Shown here: positions 1 through 7,546 of the stretch, piece by piece
Position numbering within the stretch: the first letter of the stretch is position 1
How the letters are laid out: the number at the start of each line of letters is the position of its first letter
DNA from: Paenibacillus sp. FSL A5-0031
GTDB lineage: Bacteria > Bacillota > Bacilli > Paenibacillales > Paenibacillaceae
Assembly (NCBI RefSeq): GCF_001956295.1
Contig: NZ_MRTD01000014.1
Coordinates: forward strand, 62,001 to 126,000
Length of the DNA stretch: 64,000 nucleotides
Direction: 5' to 3'
Notes under the pieces: generated by a model
What the model was told of the DNA's origin: nothing
The model's input: only the letters and a program-made list of their open reading frames with translations
Databases searched by the model: none
Made by a program: the position numbers and the translations under genes

Positions 1-25
1 TGGGAGCGCAGTGCGCTCCCACTTT
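1..25. terminator. Perfect hairpin at the window edge
   Basis: TGGGAGCGCA and TGCGCTCCCA form a perfect 10-bp stem with a one-base centre, followed by CTTTCTCT on the plus strand. It looks like an intrinsic terminator for a gene lying to the left of the window or for the minus-strand genes read towards it. The T-run is weak, so the direction is uncertain. Confidence 0.45.
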
Positions 26-83
26 CTCTACAAACTACTTCCGTGAACTGAGTTGACCAATAACGGTGCAATTCTTTATGGTT

Positions 84-209
84 TCACGGGATTTCGTCAT
101 CCGAGAACATTTCATTAACAAAAGTTTCTGTTGTATACTCATTTTTATTCGCCCAACCAAATGCCAGGGAATTCCCCAGTACATTTGGTAGTGGGCTTCC
201 TCCCTACAT
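84..209 (-). pseudogene. Short coding remnant with stop at codon 2
   Basis: The minus strand reads ATG-TAG and then 39 open codons that look like genuine protein (including LPNVLGNSLAFGWANKNEY and ending MFSDDEIP) before TGA. There is no other start codon in the frame and no ribosome binding site. I read it as the tail of a decayed gene or a gene killed by a stop at its second codon. The family is not recognised, and this is the only coding-like sequence in the first 273 bases. Confidence 0.3.
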
Positions 210-273
210 TATGGTTTTTAAAACCTTCCAATTGCCTCCAACTTCTTGCTATGTTGCATTTGATAACCGCCTG

Positions 274-846
274 TTAACCGGCAGCGATAATATCAAATTG
301 AATCTGAGCGTCTGGGCGAGTATTACCGAGCAGGTTATGCTTGATCTCCTCTAGCCAAGTCGAAAATCGATGATGCTGGATCGCTTTCTTTCCATCTTTA
401 CACCGGACTTCAAAATGATAGATGCCTGGCTTTATCGGAAAGAAAGAATAGCGATACTGCTTCTCCTCTTTTGTCCAAATTCGTGGTGATGATTCCTGGA
501 ATCCATATAGTGAATGGAATTCCTCGACATGAATAACTGCTTGCATCCAGTAAACCGTTGTTGGCGAGTACTGGTTGACTAGATAAAACCATTCGGCAAG
601 CAAACGCTCAAAACCACTCTTATCTGTGTTTCCGTTTGCATGTTGCCATCGGATCCAAAAGAATGATCGTTCCTGATTACTAACGCCAGGTCTATATTCC
701 ACTTGCAGATGATGATCACCAATAGAGCGGGTCCAATAATTACGTTTCTTGGCATCAGGTTGCAGCTTCAATTGTTCAAAAGCCTTTACTAACGCGTTAA
801 GTGGCAAATCTATGCGCCATTTGAAAGCAATATAATCCAGCTTCAC
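274..846 (-). CDS. Hypothetical protein, 190 aa
   Basis: No family recognised. The start is a GTG five bases after the stop of the upstream gene, with GGGGCGTGATGCT in front, so translation is probably coupled to that gene. The sequence is rich in Trp, His and aromatic residues (SFFWIRWQHA, AVIHVEEFHSLYGF), has no signal peptide or membrane segment, and is probably a soluble cytoplasmic protein. It is the last gene of a run of minus-strand accessory genes between 0.27 and 2.45 kb. The reading frame is clean and the ribosome binding context reasonable, so the gene is likely real; its function is unknown. Confidence 0.7.
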   Translation of the reverse strand: MKLDYIAFKWRIDLPLNALVKAFEQLKLQPDAKKRNYWTRSIGDHHLQVEYRPGVSNQERSFFWIRWQHANGNTDKSGFERLLAEWFYLVNQYSPTTVYWMQAVIHVEEFHSLYGFQESSPRIWTKEEKQYRYSFFPIKPGIYHFEVRCKDGKKAIQHHRFSTWLEEIKHNLLGNTRPDAQIQFDIIAAG

Positions 847-850
847 AGCA

Positions 851-1192
851 TCACGCCCCTAACTTAATGCCTTGGGCGATAGTCGTGCCAAGAGGAAGGA
901 TACCTCTATGTTGCTTACCGGCTGCTAAAATGACAGCATCTCTTGCCTCAAAGCCTTCCTCGTGCAGCTGCTCGTTTATTTGTGAACCCCATATAAAAAG
1001 CTCTGCAGGAGTAAGAACGAGAACACTCGTAGGAACAAGATAAGTCCCTTCTTCGACTTTGACCAATCCTTCACCAGTCAATGAATAAACCGTTTCCCCG
1101 TATCTTTTAGCGAGTTCTAAATTCTCATCCATGCGTGCCTCGAATCCACCAAGATTAAGGAGGAGACACACTTTTTTTTGTTCATGTTTCAT
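851..1192 (-). CDS. Hypothetical protein, 113 aa
   Basis: Start chosen at the ATG of MKHEQKK, eight bases after GGGTGG; an upstream in-frame GTG at 1204 overlaps that binding site and is less likely. Visible features are a hydrophobic N-terminal stretch (KVCLLLNLGGFEARM) and ETVYSLTGEGLVKVEEGTY, suggesting a small alpha/beta protein without signal peptide. The gene ends five bases before the next start and sits in a tight run with its neighbours, consistent with one accessory operon. No family recognised. Confidence 0.65.
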   Translation of the reverse strand: MKHEQKKVCLLLNLGGFEARMDENLELAKRYGETVYSLTGEGLVKVEEGTYLVPTSVLVLTPAELFIWGSQINEQLHEEGFEARDAVILAAGKQHRGILPLGTTIAQGIKLGA

Positions 1193-1221
1193 ATTAATTA
1201 CCACCCTTCAATTCAGTATTT

Positions 1222-1473
1222 TCATGCAGATACTGCGTATGCCCCGATTTTGAGAGGAATGTCGTGCTTGAGAAATAACTCGAGCAACGATTTTTCGTAG
1301 AAATCTGCATCCTTATCCGTAAGCTGTTTCCCGCGGCTGCCTACAATTACTGCGATTGGAAAACTCTTAACCACATCAAAAAATATGGTTTCCGTTTGGC
1401 CATCCCGCTCCACGAAAGCACATCCACCGCAAACTAAGCTTTGGTTTAACTGAATCGATATACGTGTAATCAT
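1222..1473 (-). CDS. Hypothetical protein, 83 aa
   Basis: ATG preceded by GGGGGTAATTATT, a good ribosome binding site. The protein contains a CGGC motif near residue 15 and a glycine/basic loop VGSRGKQL, but only one Cys pair, so a complete zinc finger is not evident. It is in the same orientation as, and 18 bases upstream of, the 113-residue gene. No family recognised. Confidence 0.6.
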   Translation of the reverse strand: MITRISIQLNQSLVCGGCAFVERDGQTETIFFDVVKSFPIAVIVGSRGKQLTDKDADFYEKSLLELFLKHDIPLKIGAYAVSA

Positions 1474-1569
1474 AATAATTACCCCCTATAGACATAAAAA
1501 AAAGACGTCAGGGACGCCTTCTAATTACTATCCAATATGATATTATTAAGCCAATTCCTAAGCCAATTC

Positions 1570-1851
1570 CTAAGCGGGTGACACGCTTTTGGAAACGAAG
1601 TCCTGAATTGTATATTTACCCTTCAGGTCATTAAGCGAAACCTCTACTTTACCGACGATATTCAGACTTGCGAGATGTTTCGCATATCCTGCTATCATGG
1701 CACCATCACCTAACAAGATTTGTTGTCCCTCTTCGCACCCACACACTTCTGCAGGAACATCGGTAACTACCAATAACCCGCCTTCATATGGGCGTTCGCT
1801 TTTAATATACATAGTTTGAATTTCTCCTCTACATCGATCACAGTGAGACAT
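1570..1851 (-). CDS. YgiT-like zinc-finger protein, 93 aa
   Basis: Start placed at the second ATG (MSHCDRCRG), six bases after GGAGGG; the first ATG at 1857 directly touches the ribosome binding site. Two Cys pairs, HCDRC near the N-terminus and the CGC of EVCGCEEGQ about 30 residues later, resemble the YgiT/MqsA N-terminal zinc finger, including the VPAEVC context before the second pair. MqsA proteins add a C-terminal HTH and act as antitoxins; no such HTH is evident here. The zinc-finger call is moderately sure; an antitoxin role is not supported. Confidence 0.6.
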   Translation of the reverse strand: MSHCDRCRGEIQTMYIKSERPYEGGLLVVTDVPAEVCGCEEGQQILLGDGAMIAGYAKHLASLNIVGKVEVSLNDLKGKYTIQDFVSKSVSPA

Positions 1852-1915
1852 AAACATCCCTCCTATGACCTAATTTTATCATGGGTTTTAAATTACTCCA
1901 AACAATCTAATCAAA

Positions 1916-2011
1916 TTAACCGAAGAATAAACGATCGATTACAATCCAAGTACCGATGATCCAGAACATTAAAACTAAAGCCTTTGTTCGATCGGAATTT
2001 TTTGTAGGCAT
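1916..2011 (-). CDS. Single-pass membrane microprotein, 31 aa
   Basis: A 31-codon frame reading MPTKNSDRTKALVLMFWII and then GTWIVIDRLFFG: a short polar/basic head followed by one hydrophobic segment from about residue 11 to 30. GAGG lies upstream, with 13 bases to the ATG, a longer spacing than usual. It sits between two other minus-strand genes in a gap that would otherwise be empty. Function unknown; probably a small inner-membrane protein. Confidence 0.45.
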   Translation of the reverse strand: MPTKNSDRTKALVLMFWIIGTWIVIDRLFFG

Positions 2012-2045
2012 CGTTCATCACCATCCTCAATAATAGATAGGATTT

Positions 2046-2444
2046 TTAATTACCTCCAGTCGGAATGTGTTTCGTGTAACGGTCGCGATCTGCGGGGAAT
2101 ACTGTTTTGACGATAAACCGTGTACCGGTCTTCATCAACACGATAACCACACAATAATCACCCGATACAGCTGGTCCGACAATAGTACGTTCTGGTTCTG
2201 GGTTTCGACCCTTGTTAGAACCATTTCGACCATTTTCTCCACTATCATATCCCTCTACGATCCGCCCTTTAGAAATTGCCCAAAGGATATCCAGCTCGCT
2301 AAACACTCGATCCGCATATGAATCATTGTTAAAGCGGTCGTTTATGTAATGGGGAGAGATCGTGGTCTGATAACCGTCCTGTCTGTTAACACCTTTGCGA
2401 ATACAATCCAGTTCATGTGACCAATATTTTTTCATATGATCCAC
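2046..2444 (-). CDS. Hypothetical protein, weakly DUF4258-like, 132 aa
   Basis: GTG start (MDHMKKYW) with GGAGGAG about 12 bases upstream. The pattern H-x-x-x-R near residue 32, FSELDILWAISKGRIVEGYD, then GDYCVVIVLMKTGTRFIVKT resembles the small alpha/beta fold of DUF4258 proteins, which are related to RelE/ParE-like RNases. No antitoxin-like partner is next to it, so a toxin role is inference only. The family match is from pattern memory and weak. Confidence 0.55.
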   Translation of the reverse strand: MDHMKKYWSHELDCIRKGVNRQDGYQTTISPHYINDRFNNDSYADRVFSELDILWAISKGRIVEGYDSGENGRNGSNKGRNPEPERTIVGPAVSGDYCVVIVLMKTGTRFIVKTVFPADRDRYTKHIPTGGN

Positions 2445-2478
2445 GTGCGTATTACTCCTCCCTTGTCAGAACATAGAC

Positions 2479-2553
2479 AAAAAAAATAGCCCCGAATGCT
2501 AAAAAAGGCACATCCAAATAAGAAATTGGAATGCACTTTCTGCTTCGAGGCTA
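2479..2553 (-). terminator. Branched terminator-like structure
   Basis: On the minus strand AGCCTCGAAGC pairs imperfectly with GCATTCGGGGCT, which is followed by ATTTTTTTTG. The loop contains a second stem (GCATTCCAAT with ATTTGGATGTGC). The oligo-U tract fits transcription ending after the HNH/ATPase operon and before the 2.44-kb gene. The region 2554-2720 holds one more weak hairpin (AGGAGT with ACTCCT) and no gene. Confidence 0.5.
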
Positions 2554-2720
2554 CACTATAAATTGTTATCTAAAAGATAACGCTCCTTCTCCACTGAATA
2601 CGTGTCTGCGGAGATAATTAATGGTTTTTCATAATACAACAAGTATATAGGAAAATTTTGAAGCGGGCAATAGGAAAGGAGTTTGGGAGGCCTGCACCCT
2701 TACTCCTCTTTGTATACCTT

Positions 2721-3776
2721 TCATTTTTTTAACGATGCAAAAAAAGCATTACTAGCATTTTTCTCTGATGTAAACCAATCTTTATAATCTTGGAAACCGT
2801 TTATTTTTCGATCTTCACAATAATCTAAATTCAATTTTGAGAAGGAGGTTTGTCCATAATAAGGCATAATTTTATTTGCAGCAAACCAATTAATTAAGTC
2901 GGCGTATTCCTTATAATACGGATTTTTATTGTAAATTCCTTTTAATGCCATATACAGATTCTCGCGAGTTTGTTCTACGGTATGCCAGGTATCCTCAAGC
3001 CTTGTGTCCAGTTTCAAAAGCCAAATGTAATTCCTACCTCGGAAACCACTTCTCACAACAGTTGCATGTTTATTCTTTGCTTGCAGTCGGACAGTTTGCT
3101 TATCATGATCAAAATTGAATTTTACGGATTCGTGGATTTCATCAAAGTAAGAGTGAAGAACAGGTAAACGATATCTGTTTGATTTATTTAAGTTGCCATT
3201 ACAATTTACGCAAGCAACAATAAGGTTAGCCCAGTAGATGCCCAAAAATGGAAATTTGGAAATTGGTAAAAAGTGATCCAGATTAGTATCCGTTTCTGTA
3301 ATGAGACTTATATCACAATAGGAGCATATTTTAATAGTCGATTGGATAGAAGCTCTAAATTGACTTTTTGTGAGAAAATCGTTCCCTGGATTATATATCT
3401 TCCAGAAAAATTCATTATCGATTAAATCTTCATAAAAGTAAGAGAAGGCTTTATGAAGTATCTTCGTATATTTCTCGTGAATAAAAATATTTTTCTTTTG
3501 TCCCCTCATTATTTCTTGATAGTTCTTTTGATAGTAAAGATAGGCTGATGAAATGTGATCTATACGATCAATATTCGATAAATTAGACATCTCGGCTCGA
3601 ACCCGAGGATATTTTTTGGCAATACTAAGCAGCCTACTAGATGAAATCGTTTTGATAAGGTTCTTCTTGTCGTTAGCTGTTTTAGGGTTCTTGCATGCCC
3701 ATTCGAACAACTCAGTAACAAAATGATTAGTGAATTTATATAATTTATATTTTTTTAATAGAGGCACACTTCTCAT
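2721..3776 (-). CDS. ptuB: HNH endonuclease, Septu PtuB-like
   Basis: A 351-residue protein with an HNH nuclease core in its middle: CSYCD near residue 150, then TNLDHFLPISKFP with the catalytic-type Asp-His near 166, an Asn in IYWANL, and CVNCNGN near 190. The two Cys pairs form the usual structural zinc site. It starts one base after the stop of the ABC-type ATPase gene (AGGAG six bases ahead), so the two are co-translated. An AAA/ABC ATPase followed by an HNH nuclease is the layout of Septu (PtuA-PtuB), an anti-phage system in which ATPase and nuclease form one complex. The HNH call is secure; the Septu assignment comes from gene pairing. Confidence 0.75.
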   Translation of the reverse strand: MRSVPLLKKYKLYKFTNHFVTELFEWACKNPKTANDKKNLIKTISSSRLLSIAKKYPRVRAEMSNLSNIDRIDHISSAYLYYQKNYQEIMRGQKKNIFIHEKYTKILHKAFSYFYEDLIDNEFFWKIYNPGNDFLTKSQFRASIQSTIKICSYCDISLITETDTNLDHFLPISKFPFLGIYWANLIVACVNCNGNLNKSNRYRLPVLHSYFDEIHESVKFNFDHDKQTVRLQAKNKHATVVRSGFRGRNYIWLLKLDTRLEDTWHTVEQTRENLYMALKGIYNKNPYYKEYADLINWFAANKIMPYYGQTSFSKLNLDYCEDRKINGFQDYKDWFTSEKNASNAFFASLKK

Positions 3777-3777
3777 T

Positions 3778-5136
3778 CTATTCTCCTAAATGCTTTCTGA
3801 ATTTTTGAAACAATTCATACTTTTCAAAAGTTGTCCCTAATGTAGAATATAACTGGCGCGCTTCGCTTATTAGAGTTGGATCTCCACTTATCAATTGGTT
3901 TTCTATACGCTTAATCAATTCCGCCGATTGATTACCAGGCAGCTGCTTCATAAAGAATACATCTTTTAAAATATCTGTAGACGAAACTCCGAAGGTACGA
4001 TCGTTCGGCAGCCGTTGTGAGATAACCCCATTGGCTTTATCAAGGATGACTAAACTCTCAGTCGGGACGTCTGAAATGATAATTGGAGAATGTGTGGCTA
4101 GAATAATATGTGTATTAAAGTCTCCAAAGAGTTCAAGTAAATATCCAATGAATTCCTGAGCCCATTTTGGATGTAGATGTGTCTCCGGCTCATCTATAAG
4201 GATAATACTGTTATGCTCAATCTCCATTACGAGAGGTAAGAATCGATAAATCATTGTAAGTTCTCCAGAACTGAATTCTGAAAGTGGTACTTCTGACACT
4301 CCATCCTCAGATAAAAACCAGATATCTCGAATAATTTGAGGAACATCCAACGGAGCTACCACAAGTAACATTTCTAGAAAATAGAGATCTAAAGCTTCAA
4401 TAGGAACATAATAACATCGTCCTGATTTCGTACGTTTAAATGAACGTCTTTTATCGTCGAGTATTAATAGATGTCTTTCAAGTTCTGCACGAAAAATTTG
4501 GTTAATATTGTTTTCTTGAACTAATAAATCTAATTCTCTTATTAGTTTTGGAATGAATTCAAAATTCACTTCTAGATTTATTAATTCCCCGTACCCAATT
4601 TTATTAAAAAGAGTACGGTAACTTTTTAAGATTCGTTCATCATAGAATTTATAAGCATCCAAAATGGCATTTATGGCTGTTTCAAGGCTTGAATGATTAT
4701 GATCATTAGGACCACAGTAAACATATTTAGTTTCTTTAGGATCGGGACGTTTACGCATGACATATCTTGCTTCAGCTTGATAAGGATCAAACGCTGAATG
4801 AGATGAAACGATTAGTTTAGTCGGATAATGAATTGGATAATCTCTATCACTTTCATATGGTATTTGATAGCTAGTGCTAGCAGTACCCTTACTTTCCTCA
4901 GTGTTGATTAAAATATCATAAGATATTTTAAATGATTTTGAGTGTTTCTGTTTTTTTGAACGTTGTTCTGGACAAAAAATATCAGCAATTAGTTGTAGCA
5001 GTGAGCTTTTTCCAATACCGTTGTCGCCTACAACTACAGAAATCTGAAGTGGATTATCAGTCTTTGTCCGGTAAAAGTTGACCTCCAGATCTCGTAAGCC
5101 TTTGTATGAGATAGCATTCAGTTTGTTGATGAACAT
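3778..5136 (-). CDS. ptuA: ABC/AAA-type ATPase, Septu PtuA-like
   Basis: A 452-residue ATPase of the overcoming-lysogenisation/RecF-like type. Motifs: Walker A GDNGIGKSS near residue 37, signature FSSGELTMIY near 285, Walker B IILIDEPETHLHP near 310, and H-loop ATHSP near 343. Start set at MFINKLNAISYKGLR, after GGAGAG; in-frame ATGs up to 5235 lack a binding site and would add 33 residues with no family counterpart. It has no zinc-hook coiled coil, which separates it from SMC/Rad50 and fits PtuA. It is followed directly by the HNH gene. An OLD-like or retron-associated ATPase is possible, but no reverse transcriptase or TOPRIM domain is present. Confidence 0.75.
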   Translation of the reverse strand: MFINKLNAISYKGLRDLEVNFYRTKTDNPLQISVVVGDNGIGKSSLLQLIADIFCPEQRSKKQKHSKSFKISYDILINTEESKGTASTSYQIPYESDRDYPIHYPTKLIVSSHSAFDPYQAEARYVMRKRPDPKETKYVYCGPNDHNHSSLETAINAILDAYKFYDERILKSYRTLFNKIGYGELINLEVNFEFIPKLIRELDLLVQENNINQIFRAELERHLLILDDKRRSFKRTKSGRCYYVPIEALDLYFLEMLLVVAPLDVPQIIRDIWFLSEDGVSEVPLSEFSSGELTMIYRFLPLVMEIEHNSIILIDEPETHLHPKWAQEFIGYLLELFGDFNTHIILATHSPIIISDVPTESLVILDKANGVISQRLPNDRTFGVSSTDILKDVFFMKQLPGNQSAELIKRIENQLISGDPTLISEARQLYSTLGTTFEKYELFQKFRKHLGE

Positions 5137-5235
5137 CGATTCTCTCCGTTCTATGTTGATTTGATAGGTGTATTTTAACATAATATCTAGTGATTGGAGT
5201 TGGTTTATGGGTATTCGTAACAGAAGGGTTTCCAA

Positions 5236-5270
5236 TAAAAAAAGACCGGCTCAAGTGAGTCGGTCTTTGA
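5236..5270. terminator. Bidirectional terminator between conjugation operon and Septu-like pair
   Basis: AAAGACCGGCTC and GAGTCGGTCTTT form a 12-bp stem with loop AAGT. The minus-strand transcript ends in TTTTTTTATT, so this closes the 10-kb conjugation operon and separates it from the Septu-like pair, which must have its own promoter between 5137 and 5235. Confidence 0.85.
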
Positions 5271-5280
5271 TAGAATGTTC

Positions 5281-5715
5281 TTATGATGTTTGAAAAAATC
5301 TGTGAAGTGTAGGGTAAAGTGGGGTCTCCCGCTTCCGGTCCAGATTAAGCTCCAGCCCAAGATCAATCATGGCGTTTTGTTCGCCGGCAAGAGACAGGGT
5401 ATTCATCAGACGAATGAGGAACTGGTGTAATGGATCGTATACATCCTGAAGCGGGTCAGCATCACCATCTGTAGAATTGCAAGTCCGATTAACCTGGAAG
5501 AACACATCCTCGTAACGATATACGATCAGACGGGTCAATTCGGGCTGCAGCGCGCTATCAATCTTCTCCGGTAATAATAGCGCCCGGAACAACGATACAT
5601 CATCCATAGGCATGCCAGCCATTTCAAACCAAGCTTTAACTCCAACAAACGTGATTTCCATATTCATCATCAAATAGGATTCAAGAAATAGCTTGTCCAT
5701 CATTTGAGCTCTCAT
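5281..5715 (-). CDS. Hypothetical protein, last gene of conjugation operon, 144 aa
   Basis: No family recognised. It begins a base after the cell-wall hydrolase gene ends and stops ten bases before a strong terminator, so it is the last gene of the conjugation operon. Methionine-rich N-terminus (MRAQMMDKLFLESYLMMNME), acidic middle (DGDADPLQDVYDP), no signal peptide and no membrane segment: a soluble cytoplasmic protein. Its position suggests an accessory or regulatory role in transfer, but that is inference from context only. Confidence 0.7.
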   Translation of the reverse strand: MRAQMMDKLFLESYLMMNMEITFVGVKAWFEMAGMPMDDVSLFRALLLPEKIDSALQPELTRLIVYRYEDVFFQVNRTCNSTDGDADPLQDVYDPLHQFLIRLMNTLSLAGEQNAMIDLGLELNLDRKRETPLYPTLHRFFQTS

Positions 5716-5716
5716 A

Positions 5717-7534
5717 TCAGTATTGCCCCTTTATATATTCTACGTTTGTAACGTGAAGGTCTCCGGCTAAATCCGATTCAAGGGTAACAGAAATTGCATC
5801 AGGTACGTCCTTGATATAGATACTAGGCGCCTCTGTTTCCCCACTATATAAGTTTAGCACATTATTATAATTTACCAAATTGATGATCGGTTTTTTCGTA
5901 TACGGATCTATCATATTCGAGTAGGATACGACCTCAACTTTTTTTGGATCAGGTTTGCTTCGATACACATGACGTGCATAATTGCCGTATGCCTGCTGAA
6001 TACCGAACATTACTACCACTTTATCACTCATATTCTCAACTGCTTCAGGCGTATTTATAGGAGTGGGTGGAGCTATTATAGGGGGGTTACTAACAACAGG
6101 AACAATGTTAATAGAAACGTCTCTCCATCGCTCGCCAGTAGCTTGGTCAATGCCGCGGTCCCTATCCAAACTTGTCAGGTTGTGTTGCATCATGATGCTC
6201 TTCAGCTTGTTTGCATATTGCCAGTCTGTAGCGTATCCAGCCTTCTGCAGCTCGTTAGCCCATTCAAACGGGTTAGACTTGGAGCGGGCTGTGGTATACC
6301 TCTGGTTTACGATAAGAAAATTCGCATGATCATCGAATGATTCCGCATAGCTCGAATAGGAGCGAAACTTTGCAGTTGTATGGTAAGAGGCCCCCCCGCT
6401 TTGCTCACTTGTGTTCGCGCTACAGGATGGTCCTGTCCATCGCCGGTCTGCCTTAATACCAAATACATTATTGCAAATGTCTACTCTACCCCATGCAGAC
6501 TCAAGCGCCATCTGAGCAAGTGTTACACTTGCTTTAATTCCTGTCCTTACTTCAGAATCCATTGCATACTGTGCCCATTTTAGGAAAAATGGGTTGGATA
6601 GGGTGCCGAACTCTGTGGGAACATTTATAACTGGACCAGGACCACTTGTTCCACCCCCTCCATTCCCACCTCCTGAGCCGACCAGTCCGCCTCCATTCAA
6701 AATACGAGTAAAGACGGTTCCCTGCTCTTTAAAAGCAGGTGCCGCACTTTCCATATACATATTACTGATATAAAGCTGGGTATCGGTTTGGTAACCAAAT
6801 CCGGTTACATTAGACCAATCAACATCTTCCATCGCTTCGAATGCCGAGTCAGCTGCCACGTCTACAACCTGTGAAATAATAGCGATGAATGGCGTGGGAT
6901 CTATCGCTTCAGTACCATCAGGAATCATTTCGTAATGCAAGTGGGGACCGGTTGATCGCCCAGTGTTGCCCGAGAGCCCAATAATCTGTCCCTTAAGTAC
7001 GGCTTGGCCTGGAATCACATATGCATCGCTTAAATGAAGGTATTTGGTTACGATGCCTTCCATGTCTTCGTCCTTCGCTTGGATGGCTACATAAATCCCA
7101 GTACTCTGGGCAGTTTCTGAATCGGTGGTCTTTGGATAATTGACCGTCTTTACAATACCATCCGTAGAGCTGGATACGGGCGTTCCGATTGGAATACCAA
7201 GATCAATTCCACTATGGAAACTTTGTATACCAGTCACCGGATGGATCCTTTCTCCGAAGTCATCAGTCATTGTCTTTTCTATGTCTGGCACATAGATTTG
7301 CGGTGGTAGGAATTTCTCTGACAGAAAAGCAGTAGCGGCGAGTGTTTGTGTACTGGATATCGCCGCGGCTATGACGTAAAAGAATATGAAAATGGCAAGG
7401 ATTATCGCATACACATACCAGAACGAGGCAAAATGATTTGCGACTTGAGAGCTGACCTGATTTCTAATTTGGTCTTTAAGACGCTGCTTCAAGAAACCCT
7501 TCGCCATTTCCGTGGCCTGGTCGAGCGAGGCCAT
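5717..7534 (-). CDS. Bifunctional cell-wall hydrolase of the conjugation system
   Basis: A 605-residue membrane-anchored peptidoglycan hydrolase. A membrane segment at about residues 38-66 is followed by an M23 metallopeptidase domain (zinc-site FHSGIDLG near 105 and GPHLHYE near 196), a Gly/Ser-rich linker, and a glucosaminidase domain (about 310-450; candidate catalytic Glu in MALESAWG) with FGIKA typical of the LytG/FlgJ group. It is the counterpart of VirB1/TcpG/CwlT, which open a hole in the wall for the transfer channel; here an M23 peptidase replaces the more usual NlpC/P60 domain. GGAGGG precedes the ATG by seven bases. It lies 12 bases after the VirB6-like gene. Confidence 0.88.
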   Translation of the reverse strand: MASLDQATEMAKGFLKQRLKDQIRNQVSSQVANHFASFWYVYAIILAIFIFFYVIAAAISSTQTLAATAFLSEKFLPPQIYVPDIEKTMTDDFGERIHPVTGIQSFHSGIDLGIPIGTPVSSSTDGIVKTVNYPKTTDSETAQSTGIYVAIQAKDEDMEGIVTKYLHLSDAYVIPGQAVLKGQIIGLSGNTGRSTGPHLHYEMIPDGTEAIDPTPFIAIISQVVDVAADSAFEAMEDVDWSNVTGFGYQTDTQLYISNMYMESAAPAFKEQGTVFTRILNGGGLVGSGGGNGGGGTSGPGPVINVPTEFGTLSNPFFLKWAQYAMDSEVRTGIKASVTLAQMALESAWGRVDICNNVFGIKADRRWTGPSCSANTSEQSGGASYHTTAKFRSYSSYAESFDDHANFLIVNQRYTTARSKSNPFEWANELQKAGYATDWQYANKLKSIMMQHNLTSLDRDRGIDQATGERWRDVSINIVPVVSNPPIIAPPTPINTPEAVENMSDKVVVMFGIQQAYGNYARHVYRSKPDPKKVEVVSYSNMIDPYTKKPIINLVNYNNVLNLYSGETEAPSIYIKDVPDAISVTLESDLAGDLHVTNVEYIKGQY

Positions 7535-7546
7535 GGATAATCCCTC

